Shown: positions 7,726 through 15,693, numbered from the stretch's first letter. The stretch is DNA of 17,722 nt from CAIWHR01 sp039931775 (GCA_039931775.1 JBDTRG010000039.1:1-17722), one strand, 5' to 3'. Notes: generated by a model from the letters alone, not told the origin. Numbers and translations: made by a program.

Positions 7726-7749
7726 CATCAATCTATCGAAAGCCGTCCG

Positions 7750-8469
7750 ATGACCTCATCCAAACCGAAAGCGGTGGTCCTGTTGAGCGGGGGCCTCGAC
7801 TCGGCCACCGTGCTTGCCATCGCGTCGAACGAGGGATTCCAACCCTACGCGATGACGTTCCGCTATGGGCAACGCCATGTCGGAGAAGTGGAAAACGCGC
7901 GCCAGGTCGCGCGGGCCCTTGGCGCCTGCGATCAGGTCATCGTTGATTTCGACCTCCGGCAGTTCGGCGGGTCGGCGCTGACGAGCGACATTGCCGTTCC
8001 CAAGCATCGGAGCGCGCTCGAAATGTCGACGGGCATCCCGATCACCTACGTCCCGGCGAGGAACACGATCTTCCTGAGCTTTGCGCTTGCCTGGGCGGAA
8101 ACCTTGCAGGCAAACGATGTCTTCGTCGGCGTCAATGCGCTCGACTATTCGGGTTATCCGGATTGCCGTCCCGAGTACATCGCCGCGTTCGAGGCCATGG
8201 CCAACCTTGCGACCAAGGCCGGCGTCGAAGGGACGCAGCGGCTGACGATCCACACGCCGCTCATCCGGCTTTCAAAGGCCGGAATCATCGCGAAAGGCCT
8301 CGCGCTCGGCGTCGACTACGCGCTCACCACGACCTGCTACGACCCGGCCGCCGACGGCGCGCCCTGCCGTCAATGCGACGCGTGCCTGTTGCGGCAGAAG
8401 GGTTTCGCGGAAGCGGGCATCGCCGATCCGCTCGCGCGTCGTCACGGACGCGGCAATCCGGGCCGCTGA
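7750..8469 (+). CDS. queC: 7-cyano-7-deazaguanine synthase QueC
   Basis: A 239-residue enzyme that converts 7-carboxy-7-deazaguanine to preQ0, using ATP and ammonia, in the pathway to queuosine in tRNA. The PP-loop SGGLDS (13-18) binds ATP. The zinc site is C196, C206, C209 and C212, in the typical C-x9-C-x2-C-x2-C arrangement near the C-terminus. RYGQRH at about 38-43 and the VPARNT segment in the middle are family hallmarks. Length is normal for QueC. The start is 24 bases after the YceI gene. No queD, queE or queF is adjacent, so the pathway genes are dispersed. The gene ends 26 bases from the convergent DUF3750 gene. Confidence 0.97.
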   Translation: MTSSKPKAVVLLSGGLDSATVLAIASNEGFQPYAMTFRYGQRHVGEVENARQVARALGACDQVIVDFDLRQFGGSALTSDIAVPKHRSALEMSTGIPITYVPARNTIFLSFALAWAETLQANDVFVGVNALDYSGYPDCRPEYIAAFEAMANLATKAGVEGTQRLTIHTPLIRLSKAGIIAKGLALGVDYALTTTCYDPAADGAPCRQCDACLLRQKGFAEAGIADPLARRHGRGNPGR

Positions 8470-8495
8470 GGCCCGGGAAACCAGGCGGGGTACCG

Positions 8496-9254
8496 TTACC
8501 CGTCGGCCGGCACGCGCCCGATGCCCGGAAGCTTCAGCGCGGGACGTCGTAGATCGAGCCCGGTCACGAGGCCCAGCACGTTGAGCTCGAAGCCTTCGTC
8601 GCCGCCGGCGGCAATCCCTAGGATCCCGCGCAGCGATACCTGGTACCCGGTGCCGCTCGGGGTGCGCGCGAAGATGCTGCCGCCGGGAAGGTAGTCCTTG
8701 CCGATGGCGATGGACGGCAGGTTGACGCGCAACTCCGGGATCTCGCGACCGAGGTGCGCGATGAAGGTGTTGCTGTTCGGTCCCGGCCACGCGTTGTACG
8801 TTCCCGGATACGCGTATGACGCCACCGCCTGCGGGAGCTTGGTGATCACGGTGTCGGCCTCGCTGCCGCGCAAGTCGCGGATGAGGCTCGGCGTCGCGCC
8901 GTACCATTCGGCGTCGGGCGCGCGCAGATCCGAGATCGAAACCGCCGTGGGACCGCTCCGCAGGTTCCAGCCGATCACCTCGATGCGCTGGTAGCGCGCA
9001 GCGCCCGCCGGCTTGGCGGCCAGCCACGTGTGCACGGCGAACGCTCCGCGCCATCCGAAGGTCCGACTCGCGTAGACCTGCACGATCGCTTCGGGGTGCG
9101 TGGCGGGGTCCGGCGCCTGTCCGGTGGAATGCTGGGTTGCGGTGCGCCAATCGCCCTTGAACGACACCGGCCCGAAGGCCAGCGTCAGCATCGGCCCGGC
9201 GAGAAGCAGCGCGAAAGTCAGGATCAGCCCGGAAGCGACGCGCGTTGCGCTCAC
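8496..9254 (-). CDS. DUF3750 domain protein, membrane-anchored
   Basis: A 252-residue protein starting with GTG at 9254, which overlaps the TGA of the VWA gene as GTGA. Residues 8-28 form one hydrophobic helix (uncleaved anchor or signal), so most of the protein should face the periplasm. The conserved DUF3750 blocks are RTFGWRGAFAVHTW (64-77), YQRIEVIGWN (88-97), WPGPNSNTFIA (156-166), LPSIAIGKDYL (179-189) and the C-terminal LKLPGIGRV (240-248). No function has been established for this family to my knowledge. Invariant-looking H75 and the N160-S161-N162 triplet are candidates for a functional site. Translational coupling to a BatA-like VWA protein suggests the two act together at the membrane. 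Confidence 0.88.
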   Translation of the reverse strand: MSATRVASGLILTFALLLAGPMLTLAFGPVSFKGDWRTATQHSTGQAPDPATHPEAIVQVYASRTFGWRGAFAVHTWLAAKPAGAARYQRIEVIGWNLRSGPTAVSISDLRAPDAEWYGATPSLIRDLRGSEADTVITKLPQAVASYAYPGTYNAWPGPNSNTFIAHLGREIPELRVNLPSIAIGKDYLPGGSIFARTPSGTGYQVSLRGILGIAAGGDEGFELNVLGLVTGLDLRRPALKLPGIGRVPADG

Positions 9255-10312
9255 GTGATCCGGTTGAACCAGAGCAGCGAGAAAAGCGACGCGGCGAGAA
9301 GCAGCGCGGCGGCGAGTGCCGCGAAGACGAACGTGATCTCCGTGTCCTTTTTCTCGAGGATGAGTTTCGCATTGAGCGTCTCGTACACCTTCTTGAGGTC
9401 GGCTGCCGTGCCCGCATGGAAGTATTCGCCGCGCGTCAGGTCCGCGATCGCGCGCAGCGTTTCCTCGTCTAACCGTACGTAGACCGACCAGCCTTCGAAG
9501 CCGATCGAGGCGCCTTCCACCGTGCCGAACCCGACGGTGAATACGCGCACGCCGTGCTCGGCAGCCATCTTTGCGGCCTCCAGCGGATCGGGTCCGGTCG
9601 TGCGCCTGCCGTCGCTCAACAGGATGATGACGCCCGACGTGTAGGAGCCGGGCGCGACGGGCTTCTTGTCTTTCGCCTCTTCCTTCGGTGCCGGTGCCGG
9701 ATTCTGGCGAAGGACGGGCGCGGTGTTCCTGGAAAGCCCGCCCTTGAACACCAGCGATTCCAGGTCGATCCCGGCATCGGGGAAAAGTGTGGCCAGCGCA
9801 ACGTACAAAGCGCTGCCGGTTGCCGTGCCCCGCTGCAGCTGAAAGCGGTCGATCGCCGCCAGCAGGTCCTCCTGGCTTTCTGTGGGCGTCTGGACAAGTG
9901 AGGCGGTTGCGCCGAACGACACGATCGCGATCCGGGCATGCGGTGGATGCTCTTCGATGAAGGACTTGGCGGCGAGCTGCGCGGCGGTGAGACGATTCGG
10001 GTCTACGTCCTTGGCGCCCATGCTGAGGGACACGTCCATCGCCAGCACGATCGTCTGCACCTGCGACGGCAGCGTGATCACGGCGCTCGGCCGCGCGATC
10101 GCGACGATCGCGGCGATCAGCGCGAGCAGAAAGAAGAGCGGCGGGATGTGGCGGCGATATTGTTGACCGGTGCCGAGCGCATCCTTCATCAGCGTCAGGC
10201 TGGCGTACCGGAGGGCGCCTTTCTTCTTCCGACGCAGCAACAGCATGTACGCAGCGACGAGCGCCGGCACGGCCAACAGCCACAGCAGCATCTCGGGCCA
10301 CAGAAACGTCAC
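9251..10312 (-). CDS. BatA-like VWA domain membrane protein
   Basis: A 353-residue protein. The start is GTG at 10312, with AGGAG five bases upstream, rather than the ATG seven codons in. Transmembrane helices lie at about 8-26, 58-75 and 328-348, in the two-N-terminal, one-C-terminal arrangement of BatA/BatB proteins. The von Willebrand A domain covers about 85-315, with the MIDAS metal site DVSLS (93-97) and ILLSDG (230-235). A Pro/Ala/Lys-rich insertion (about 200-222) interrupts the domain. Such proteins normally sit in operons with a MoxR AAA+ ATPase, a DUF58 protein and a second VWA protein; none of these is here. The gene overlaps a small ORF upstream and DUF3750 downstream, each by GTGA. 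Confidence 0.9.
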   Translation of the reverse strand: MTFLWPEMLLWLLAVPALVAAYMLLLRRKKKGALRYASLTLMKDALGTGQQYRRHIPPLFFLLALIAAIVAIARPSAVITLPSQVQTIVLAMDVSLSMGAKDVDPNRLTAAQLAAKSFIEEHPPHARIAIVSFGATASLVQTPTESQEDLLAAIDRFQLQRGTATGSALYVALATLFPDAGIDLESLVFKGGLSRNTAPVLRQNPAPAPKEEAKDKKPVAPGSYTSGVIILLSDGRRTTGPDPLEAAKMAAEHGVRVFTVGFGTVEGASIGFEGWSVYVRLDEETLRAIADLTRGEYFHAGTAADLKKVYETLNAKLILEKKDTEITFVFAALAAALLLAASLFSLLWFNRIT

Positions 10313-10458
10313 GAAGTCTCCTGCCGGTGCGGCGGCGTGCGTCGGGTCGACCCATTCAGCCGCCGGCCCGTCGCGATGGCCACCCGAACGCCCGTTTCCG
10401 GGTGCCCGATCTCGGCCCTCACTCGCCATGTTGCCTGAAAGGGCGAGTCGTCGTCCAT
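10309..10458 (-). CDS. Small hypothetical ORF overlapping the VWA gene
   Basis: ATG at 10458 opens a 49-residue frame ending in TGA at 10309-10311, which overlaps the GTG start of the VWA gene as GTGA. The frame contains TWRVRAEIGHPETGVRVAIA, suggesting two beta strands, and ends in an Arg/Pro-rich tail. It is open further up to 10527 with no better start. Third positions are GC-rich, as in neighbouring real genes, and the overlap copies the VWA-DUF3750 junction. It may be a small genuine gene or the 3' end of a larger lost gene. I recognise no family. Confidence 0.4.
   Translation of the reverse strand: MDDDSPFQATWRVRAEIGHPETGVRVAIATGRRLNGSTRRTPPHRQETS
10318..10322 (-). promoter_or_regulatory. 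Shine-Dalgarno deciding the VWA GTG start
   Basis: On the minus strand AGGAG stands five bases before GTG at 10312. It lies inside the small upstream ORF, favouring reinitiation or coupling and fixing the VWA start at GTG rather than at the ATG at 10291. Confidence 0.65.
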
Positions 10459-10609
10459 GACCGTACTTTCGGCGCCGATGCTCGGCAGCGTAGAGTCGTC
10501 CGGGAAATCGACCGCGGTGGGACCCTGCTAGACTCGGTGGAAACCTTCGCCACAATGCACAAATGATCGCCTTTTCGACAGAGCGCCTTTCGGTCCGGTC
10601 GAGTCGTCC
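10459..10609. other. Divergent intergenic region before the LLM oxidoreductase gene
   Basis: About 150 bases between the minus-strand small ORF and the plus-strand oxidoreductase gene. It should contain promoters for both units. The stretch around 10540-10580 is slightly AT-richer, but no clear boxes or operator are seen. Confidence 0.35.
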
Positions 10610-11611
10610 ATGAAGTTGTCCGTGCTCGACCAGTCGACGGCGGCCAAGGGCGCAACGCAGGATGTTGCGATTCGCGAAAGCCTGGCGCTGGCCCGCCATT
10701 GCGACGCGCTCGGCTATCACCGCTACTGGGTTTCCGAGCACCACAACAGCGACAGCATCGTCGGCACGGCGCCCGAAGTCCTGATGGCGGCGATCGCGGC
10801 GACTACGCCGCGCATCCGGGTGGGCAGCGCCGGCGTGATGCTGCCGCATTACTCGGCGCTGAAGGTCGCCGAGCAGTTTCGCGTCCTGGAAGCGATCGCG
10901 CCCGGGCGCATCGACCTGGGCGTGGGGCGGGCTCCCGGGTCCGACCGGTTGACCGCTTTTGCGCTGAACCCGCATTCGAGCGCTGCCGATACATTTCCTC
11001 AGCAAGTCCACGAGCTTCAGGCATGGGTTTCCTGCCTGCCGCTACCCGACGGCCATCCGTTCCATGCGATCAAGGCCCATCCGCAAGGACCGACGCGCCC
11101 GGAACTCTGGATCCTTGGCAGTTCGGACTATGGTGCGCAACTCGCCGCGCACTTCGGACTCCCCTACGCGTTCGCCTATTTCTTCTCCGAGGGCATTGGC
11201 GTCGAGGAGGCGCTACGTCTGTACCGGCGAAACTATCGGCCCAGTGAGCGGCACCCGAAGCCGCACGCGACCATTTGCGTCTGGGCACTGGCCGCCGACT
11301 CCGAGGAGGAGGCCCGGCGACTGTTCATGACGCGCGAATTCTGGCGCGTCGGCTTCGAACGCGGAATCCGCAATCCGCTGGTCTCCCCCGAGGAGGCGGC
11401 CGGCTATCCGTACAGCGACGCCGAACGCGCGACGATCGACGCGCTCCGGCGCAAAGCGCTGGTTGGCACGACGGCGCAGGTCGTGGCGCGTCTGTCCGAG
11501 CTCGCGGCACGGCTCGAGCTCGACGAATTGGTGGTCGTCACGTGGACGTTCGACCCGGCGCCGCGGCACCGGTCGTACGAGTTGCTCGCCCAGGCATTTC
11601 GGCTGGGCTAG
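10610..11611 (+). CDS. LLM class flavin-dependent oxidoreductase (luciferase family group 1, YhbW-like)
   Basis: A 333-residue protein of the bacterial luciferase-like (beta/alpha)8 fold. The N-terminal LSVLDQS, GYHRYWVSEHHN (about 35-46), GTAPEVLMAAIAATTPRIRVGSAG and the PGRIDLGVGRAPGSD segment near 98-112 are hallmarks of the group 1 family (TIGR03558 type; Escherichia coli YhbW). Members use reduced flavin from a partner reductase to oxidise substrates. The natural substrate is unknown and no flavin reductase is nearby. The ATG at 10610 aligns with the usual start; only a weak GAG precedes it. The TAG stop overlaps the stop of the convergent ABC ATPase gene. Confidence 0.93.
   Translation: MKLSVLDQSTAAKGATQDVAIRESLALARHCDALGYHRYWVSEHHNSDSIVGTAPEVLMAAIAATTPRIRVGSAGVMLPHYSALKVAEQFRVLEAIAPGRIDLGVGRAPGSDRLTAFALNPHSSAADTFPQQVHELQAWVSCLPLPDGHPFHAIKAHPQGPTRPELWILGSSDYGAQLAAHFGLPYAFAYFFSEGIGVEEALRLYRRNYRPSERHPKPHATICVWALAADSEEEARRLFMTREFWRVGFERGIRNPLVSPEEAAGYPYSDAERATIDALRRKALVGTTAQVVARLSELAARLELDELVVVTWTFDPAPRHRSYELLAQAFRLG
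11608..11611. other. CTAG shared stop codons of convergent genes
   Basis: The palindrome CTAG supplies TAG on both strands, ending the oxidoreductase (plus) and the ABC ATPase (minus). The genes overlap by four bases, leaving no room for a terminator between them. Confidence 0.9.
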
Positions 11612-12708
11612 ACAGCGCGCGCTTCGCGGGAGCCCTCTACGGCGGCGGGTATGACCCAGCCGTCGCCGACATGGAGCCTGATCGACTGGCCCGGCCGCAG
11701 TGCCGAGGGCTCCGGCACGTCGAGGTGAACGCGCATCTGCGGGGCGGCCTCGAGATGGGCCTCGAGCCGGAAGTGCCCGCCCTGGTAGATCGCGTGGTCG
11801 ATGCGCGCGTCGACGCCGGCGGACGCGGGCGGGACAATCGTAAGGTCGCTCGCTCGGAGGCAGGCGCGCGCCTTTCGCGTCGGTTTCTGCGAAGGTGCGC
11901 AACGCATGCGAACGACGTGGCCGCAAAGATCGGCACGGCAGGTGCCGTCGCCGTCCACCGCGCGGACTTCCACCGGCAGCACCATGCCCTCGCCGATGAA
12001 TCCTGCCACGGTTTCGTCCGTCGGCTCCCGGTAGAGCTGTGACGGTGTGGCCACCTGAAGCAATCGGCCTTTGTCCATCACCGCGATGCGATCGGCGAGC
12101 GCCATCGCTTCGGCTTGATCGTGCGTGATATAGATCATCGTCGTTCCGGTGCGCGCATGGAAGCGGGCGAATTCGTCCTCCATCGACGCGCGTAGATTGA
12201 CGTCGAGGTTGGCGAGCGGCTCGTCGAGCAGCACGAGCGAAGGTTCGGTGACGAGACAGCGCGCCAGCGCGACGCGCTGCCGCTGGCCGCCGGAAAGGAG
12301 TGCCGGCCGGCGCTCGGCGAAGCCGTCGAGTTCGACGAGCGTCAGCGCCGCCGCGACGCGTCGCGAGCGCTCCGGGTCGCGGACGCCGGCGACCGTGAGA
12401 CCGTACGCGACGTTTTCGGCGACCGTCATATGCGGCCACAGCGCATAGGACTGAAACACGATGCCGATGCGGCGCCGCTCGGGGGGCACGTGCTGATGGA
12501 GGGCCGAGACGGTTGCGTCGCCGATCAGGATGCGACCGGAATCGAGCTTGTCGAAGCCGGCGATCTGTCGCAGCAGCGTCGTCTTTCCGCATCCGGAAGC
12601 CCCGAGGATCGCCATGAACTCGCCATCGGCGACTTCGAGTGAGACTTCGTCCAGCGCGCGGAATGCGCCGAACGATTTGCTGACGCGTTCGATCGTCAAT
12701 CGCGCCAC
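11608..12708 (-). CDS. ABC transporter ATP-binding protein (AfuC/FbpC type)
   Basis: A 366-residue ATPase that powers import through the adjacent permease. The GTG start at 12708 lies within the end of the permease gene (13-base overlap). Walker A GASGCGKT is at 36-43, the Q-loop at Q86, signature LSGGQ at 138-142, Walker B LVLLDEP at 158-164 and the switch histidine H196 in THDQAEA. The C-terminal about 110 residues form a TOBE-type regulatory domain, as in the iron/polyamine/sugar-phosphate importer group. All catalytic residues are present. It is the last gene of the binding protein-permease-ATPase operon. Substrate cannot be read from this subunit. Confidence 0.95.
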   Translation of the reverse strand: MARLTIERVSKSFGAFRALDEVSLEVADGEFMAILGASGCGKTTLLRQIAGFDKLDSGRILIGDATVSALHQHVPPERRRIGIVFQSYALWPHMTVAENVAYGLTVAGVRDPERSRRVAAALTLVELDGFAERRPALLSGGQRQRVALARCLVTEPSLVLLDEPLANLDVNLRASMEDEFARFHARTGTTMIYITHDQAEAMALADRIAVMDKGRLLQVATPSQLYREPTDETVAGFIGEGMVLPVEVRAVDGDGTCRADLCGHVVRMRCAPSQKPTRKARACLRASDLTIVPPASAGVDARIDHAIYQGGHFRLEAHLEAAPQMRVHLDVPEPSALRPGQSIRLHVGDGWVIPAAVEGSREARAV

Positions 12709-14405
12709 GGAAGGACCCCCGGTGGCAACCGGCTCGCCATCAGCAGCGTCGAGAGCATCAGCGCCGTGGTGACGACGACCGTCAGCGCGCCGAGCGCGGC
12801 TGCGTAGGTCGAATCGCCCCCTTGCTGGAACGAGAAAAAGATGACGCCCAGCGTCTCCGCGCCCGACGACCACAGCAAAGCCGATACCGTCAGCTCGTTG
12901 AACGCGGTGAGGAAGATCAGCAGCGCGCCTGCCGTCGCCGCCGGTGCGACCAGCGGCAGGATGATCGTCACGAGACGCCTCAACAGGCGCGCCCCGGCGA
13001 TCTGCGATGCTTCCTCCAGCGTCCGGTCGATCTGGTAATAGCCGCTGATGACGGGCCGCAGTCCCAGGACGAGGAAGCGCGCGAGATAACAGAACAGGAT
13101 GATCCAGACAGTGTTGTAGAGCGACAGGCCGACAAGAGGCAGCGGTTTCAGGAACAGCAGGATCGCCGCGATGGCGAGCACGACGCCCGGCAGCGCATAG
13201 GGCATTTCGATCACCAGGTTGACGAAATGCAGCAACCGCGACCGCCGCCACACGACGAAATAGGCGAGCGGGACCGTGATCGCGACGATTGCCACGGCCG
13301 CGGTTGCCGACATGCCGAAACTGTTGAAGAGTGCGCGGCGTGCCGCATCGTGTCCGAACATCACGAAGTCGTAGTTGGCGAGCGTCGCCGTCTTCAGGGT
13401 GAGCGGCACGCCGACGGCAGGGACCACCGACGCCAGGATGAGCGCCAGCAGAGGCAAGGCGAGCACGAGAATCGACCACGTCCACAGTCCGGCCTCGACC
13501 GGTGCCCGCCAACGGTGCAGCTCGAACGGGCGCGCGACGCTCGATGTGGTGCTGATGCGGAAATCGCGCCGGCTCAGCATGAGGTCCTGCAGCAGGATGC
13601 CGACGACCGCGATGAACCCGATCAGCATAGACAGGACCGACACGTCCGCGAGCACGCCCGGCCCGAGGCCGGCGAGGCGCTGATAGATCAACGTGGGCAG
13701 GACGAGATAATTGCCGGGGATGCCGAGCAGCGCGGGGATGCCGAAATTGCCGAGGCACGAAACGAACGAAAGCGCGATGCCGGCGACCAGCGGCGGGGTC
13801 ATCAGCGGCAGCACGATGGTGCGCAGCACCGTGAAGGGACCGGCGCCCCCGGCGAGCCCGGCTTCGAGCAGCGCGCGCGGAAGCGTGCGCAGCCCGGCCC
13901 GAAGCGTCAGGAAGACGAGCGGCGCGTACTGGACTCCCAGCACCAGGATGATGCCTTGCGGCGAATAGAGCGGATTGCGGCTGCCCATCGCGGGTGCCAT
14001 GCCGATCGCCTTCAGGAGCGGGCTCGCCGGACCGAAGAGCTGCAGCCACGCGAGCGCCACGACCTGCGGCGCGATCATCATCGGCAGCACGAAACAGAAG
14101 ACGAACGCATTGCGCGCACGGATGTCGGTCAGCGATACGACCAGCGCTACGACGCAGCCGATCGCGACCGAGAGGATCGTTCCCCCCAGCGCGGTCACCA
14201 GGCTGTGGCGCGTGGCGCTCCAGGTCGTCGCCTCGGACAGCACACGGGTTGCTGCCTCGGCAGACAGTTCACCTTGTGGCGCAATCCCTTCGAGCAGCAG
14301 GCGCGCGAGCGGCAGCACCGACAGGATGCAGACGACCAGCAGCAATCCCCACAGCAGGCCGTAGTCCTCGAAACGTTCGCGCCAACCAGTGGCCTCGGGC
14401 ATCAT
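12696..14405 (-). CDS. ABC transporter permease, fused double domain (AfuB/FbpB type)
   Basis: About 569 residues with around 12 hydrophobic helices in two homologous halves. Each half carries an EAA loop for contact with the ATPase: EAGLAGGAGPFTVLRTIVLP in the first and EEASQIAGARLLRRLVTIIL in the second. Fused permeases of this size are typical of FbpB/AfuB transporters, so no second permease gene is needed. The start is uncertain: TTG 14408, ATG 14405 and ATG 14402 are consecutive, and I chose the first ATG. No strong ribosome binding site is seen. The gene follows the binding protein gene after about 40 bases and overlaps the ATPase gene by 13, so all three are likely one transcript. Confidence 0.93.
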   Translation of the reverse strand: MMPEATGWRERFEDYGLLWGLLLVVCILSVLPLARLLLEGIAPQGELSAEAATRVLSEATTWSATRHSLVTALGGTILSVAIGCVVALVVSLTDIRARNAFVFCFVLPMMIAPQVVALAWLQLFGPASPLLKAIGMAPAMGSRNPLYSPQGIILVLGVQYAPLVFLTLRAGLRTLPRALLEAGLAGGAGPFTVLRTIVLPLMTPPLVAGIALSFVSCLGNFGIPALLGIPGNYLVLPTLIYQRLAGLGPGVLADVSVLSMLIGFIAVVGILLQDLMLSRRDFRISTTSSVARPFELHRWRAPVEAGLWTWSILVLALPLLALILASVVPAVGVPLTLKTATLANYDFVMFGHDAARRALFNSFGMSATAAVAIVAITVPLAYFVVWRRSRLLHFVNLVIEMPYALPGVVLAIAAILLFLKPLPLVGLSLYNTVWIILFCYLARFLVLGLRPVISGYYQIDRTLEEASQIAGARLLRRLVTIILPLVAPAATAGALLIFLTAFNELTVSALLWSSGAETLGVIFFSFQQGGDSTYAAALGALTVVVTTALMLSTLLMASRLPPGVLPWRD

Positions 14406-14444
14406 CAAGGGCCGTCCCGGTTGCTCGGTCTGGGGACGCGGTGG

Positions 14445-15443
14445 TCAGTTGCCGAAGAGTTCGGCGAAGCGCTTGAGATTGGCGCTGTTGGCTTCGGAAA
14501 CCTTGACGATGTCCGTGGGCATCACGTTGATCCGCGTGCCTGGCGGAAGCCACGACGGCATGCCGACGGCGGCCTTCGCGGGGATGTAGCCCATCGACAC
14601 CGCGAGCTTCTGTCCGTCATCGGACAGGATGAAGTCGACGAACGCGCGTGCCGCCGCGGCGTTCTGCGTCGACTTGAGTATCGCCACGGGTTCGGTCACC
14701 GCGGGGCTGCCTTCGGCGGGAAAAACGAAATCGATTGGCGAGCCCTTCGCCTTGGCGTTGAACGCCATGAAGTCGACCAATATGCCGTACGATTTTTCGC
14801 CGTTTGCGACGGCGGTCAACACGGCACCGTTGCCGCGCACGGCGACCGTGTCGGCGGCTTTGAGCTTTTCGAAATAACGCCAGCCGAGATCGGCGCGGCT
14901 CGTCATCGTGCCGAGCATGATGGCCGCCGCGCCCGAATAGAGCGGGCTCGGCATCGCCATCTGGCCCTTGTACTCGGTCTTCGCGAGGTCGGCGAACGAA
15001 ACAGGCCGAACCTTCGCCGACGAATTGACCGCGATGCCGGTCGTGATCAGCTTCGAGCCGAAATAGGTCTTGTCGGGATCGAACGAGCCGGCCTCGAAGC
15101 CGGCGAGCTTGGCACCCGGGTAGGCGAGGAGCCGGCCGGCCTTCTTGAGCGACTCCATGCTCGCGGCATCGGCGAGCAACAGCACGTCGGCCTTCGATGC
15201 GCCGCCCGCGAATTCGGCGGCGAGCTTGCCCATCACCTCCGTCGTCCCCGATCGAAAGACCTCGACTTCGACTCCGGGATAGGTTTTCTTGAAGGCGTTG
15301 ACGGTCTGTGCCGCGTCGCGTTCGGGCTGCGACGTGTAGAGAACGAGCTTGCCGGTCGGAGCCTGGGCCGTGACGCCGCCGCCTGCCAGGAGTGCCGCGA
15401 GGCCAGCGATGAAAATGAAATGGCGTCGCGTTGCGGATCTCAT
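14445..15443 (-). CDS. ABC transporter periplasmic solute-binding protein (AfuA/FbpA-like)
   Basis: A 332-residue extracellular binding protein, first gene of the importer operon. The N-terminus has TRRHFI at 5-10 ahead of a hydrophobic stretch and an A-x-A-like site near residue 27. That fits a twin-arginine signal, although Sec export is also possible. The mature protein starts with the usual strand KLVLYTSQPE and has the family 1/AfuA pattern FKKTYPGVEVEVFRSGTTEV. The adjacent Tyr-Tyr pair that binds ferric iron in FbpA proteins is not seen in the expected region. Iron may therefore not be the substrate; AfuA relatives bind hexose phosphates and others bind phosphonates or polyamines. ATG 15443 is preceded by GGGAGG at a seven-base spacing. 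Confidence 0.9.
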   Translation of the reverse strand: MRSATRRHFIFIAGLAALLAGGGVTAQAPTGKLVLYTSQPERDAAQTVNAFKKTYPGVEVEVFRSGTTEVMGKLAAEFAGGASKADVLLLADAASMESLKKAGRLLAYPGAKLAGFEAGSFDPDKTYFGSKLITTGIAVNSSAKVRPVSFADLAKTEYKGQMAMPSPLYSGAAAIMLGTMTSRADLGWRYFEKLKAADTVAVRGNGAVLTAVANGEKSYGILVDFMAFNAKAKGSPIDFVFPAEGSPAVTEPVAILKSTQNAAAARAFVDFILSDDGQKLAVSMGYIPAKAAVGMPSWLPPGTRINVMPTDIVKVSEANSANLKRFAELFGN

Positions 15444-15693
15444 GCTGCGGCCTCCCGGGGGGCGATGGGTTGCCGGGCGTTGGCGCCCGCGCAGGTCAAT
15501 TGAGCATGATAGCGTACCTCGCGCAGCCTTCCGTGCGCGTCGTCGCGACGCAGCGCCCGAGGCCCGGAAGCGTAAACCTCGGCGGCCCTTCGCCGGTCGA
15601 TCTGTTAAGCTACGCGCCGCATTCGAATGCCGAGTCCCGCCGCAGTCCTATGCCGATGATGTTCGACGAAATCCCGCGCAGCTCACGCGGCCC
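15444..15693. other. Divergent intergenic region, ABC importer and ispD
   Basis: This 250-base region lies between the binding protein and ispD starts. The minus strand carries a strong GGGAGG ribosome binding site at about 15451-15456. The plus strand has CTGTTAAGCTAC at about 15602-15613, which resembles an extended -10 element. No riboswitch or metal-regulator (Fur-like) box was recognised by eye. Confidence 0.45.
15604..15611 (+). promoter_or_regulatory. Possible extended -10 of ispD promoter
   Basis: TGTTAAGCT (15604-15612, with TAAGCT at 15606-15611) looks like TG-n-TATAAT. It lies about 80 bases before the ispD ATG. No good -35 is seen 17 bases upstream. Confidence 0.25.

Noticed and set aside
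6486..7946. A 486-codon plus-strand frame spanning the methyltransferase start, the YceI gene and part of queC
   Set aside because: It runs antisense to one real gene and out of frame through two others, and shows no domain.
8470..8495. Possible bidirectional terminator between queC and the DUF3750 gene
   Set aside because: The gap is only 26 bases; GC-rich but with no convincing stem followed by a T-run.
12822..15503. An 893-codon open frame on the plus strand opposite the ABC permease and binding protein genes
   Set aside because: Its product is extremely rich in Arg, Gln, Asp and Glu with no domain pattern, as expected for an antisense frame of GC-rich hydrophobic genes. The minus-strand proteins have clear family motifs.
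15349..15693. Longer ispD start upstream of 15694
   Set aside because: The upstream extension overlaps the divergent binding protein gene and is Arg/Pro-rich; the family N-terminus begins at ATG 15694.
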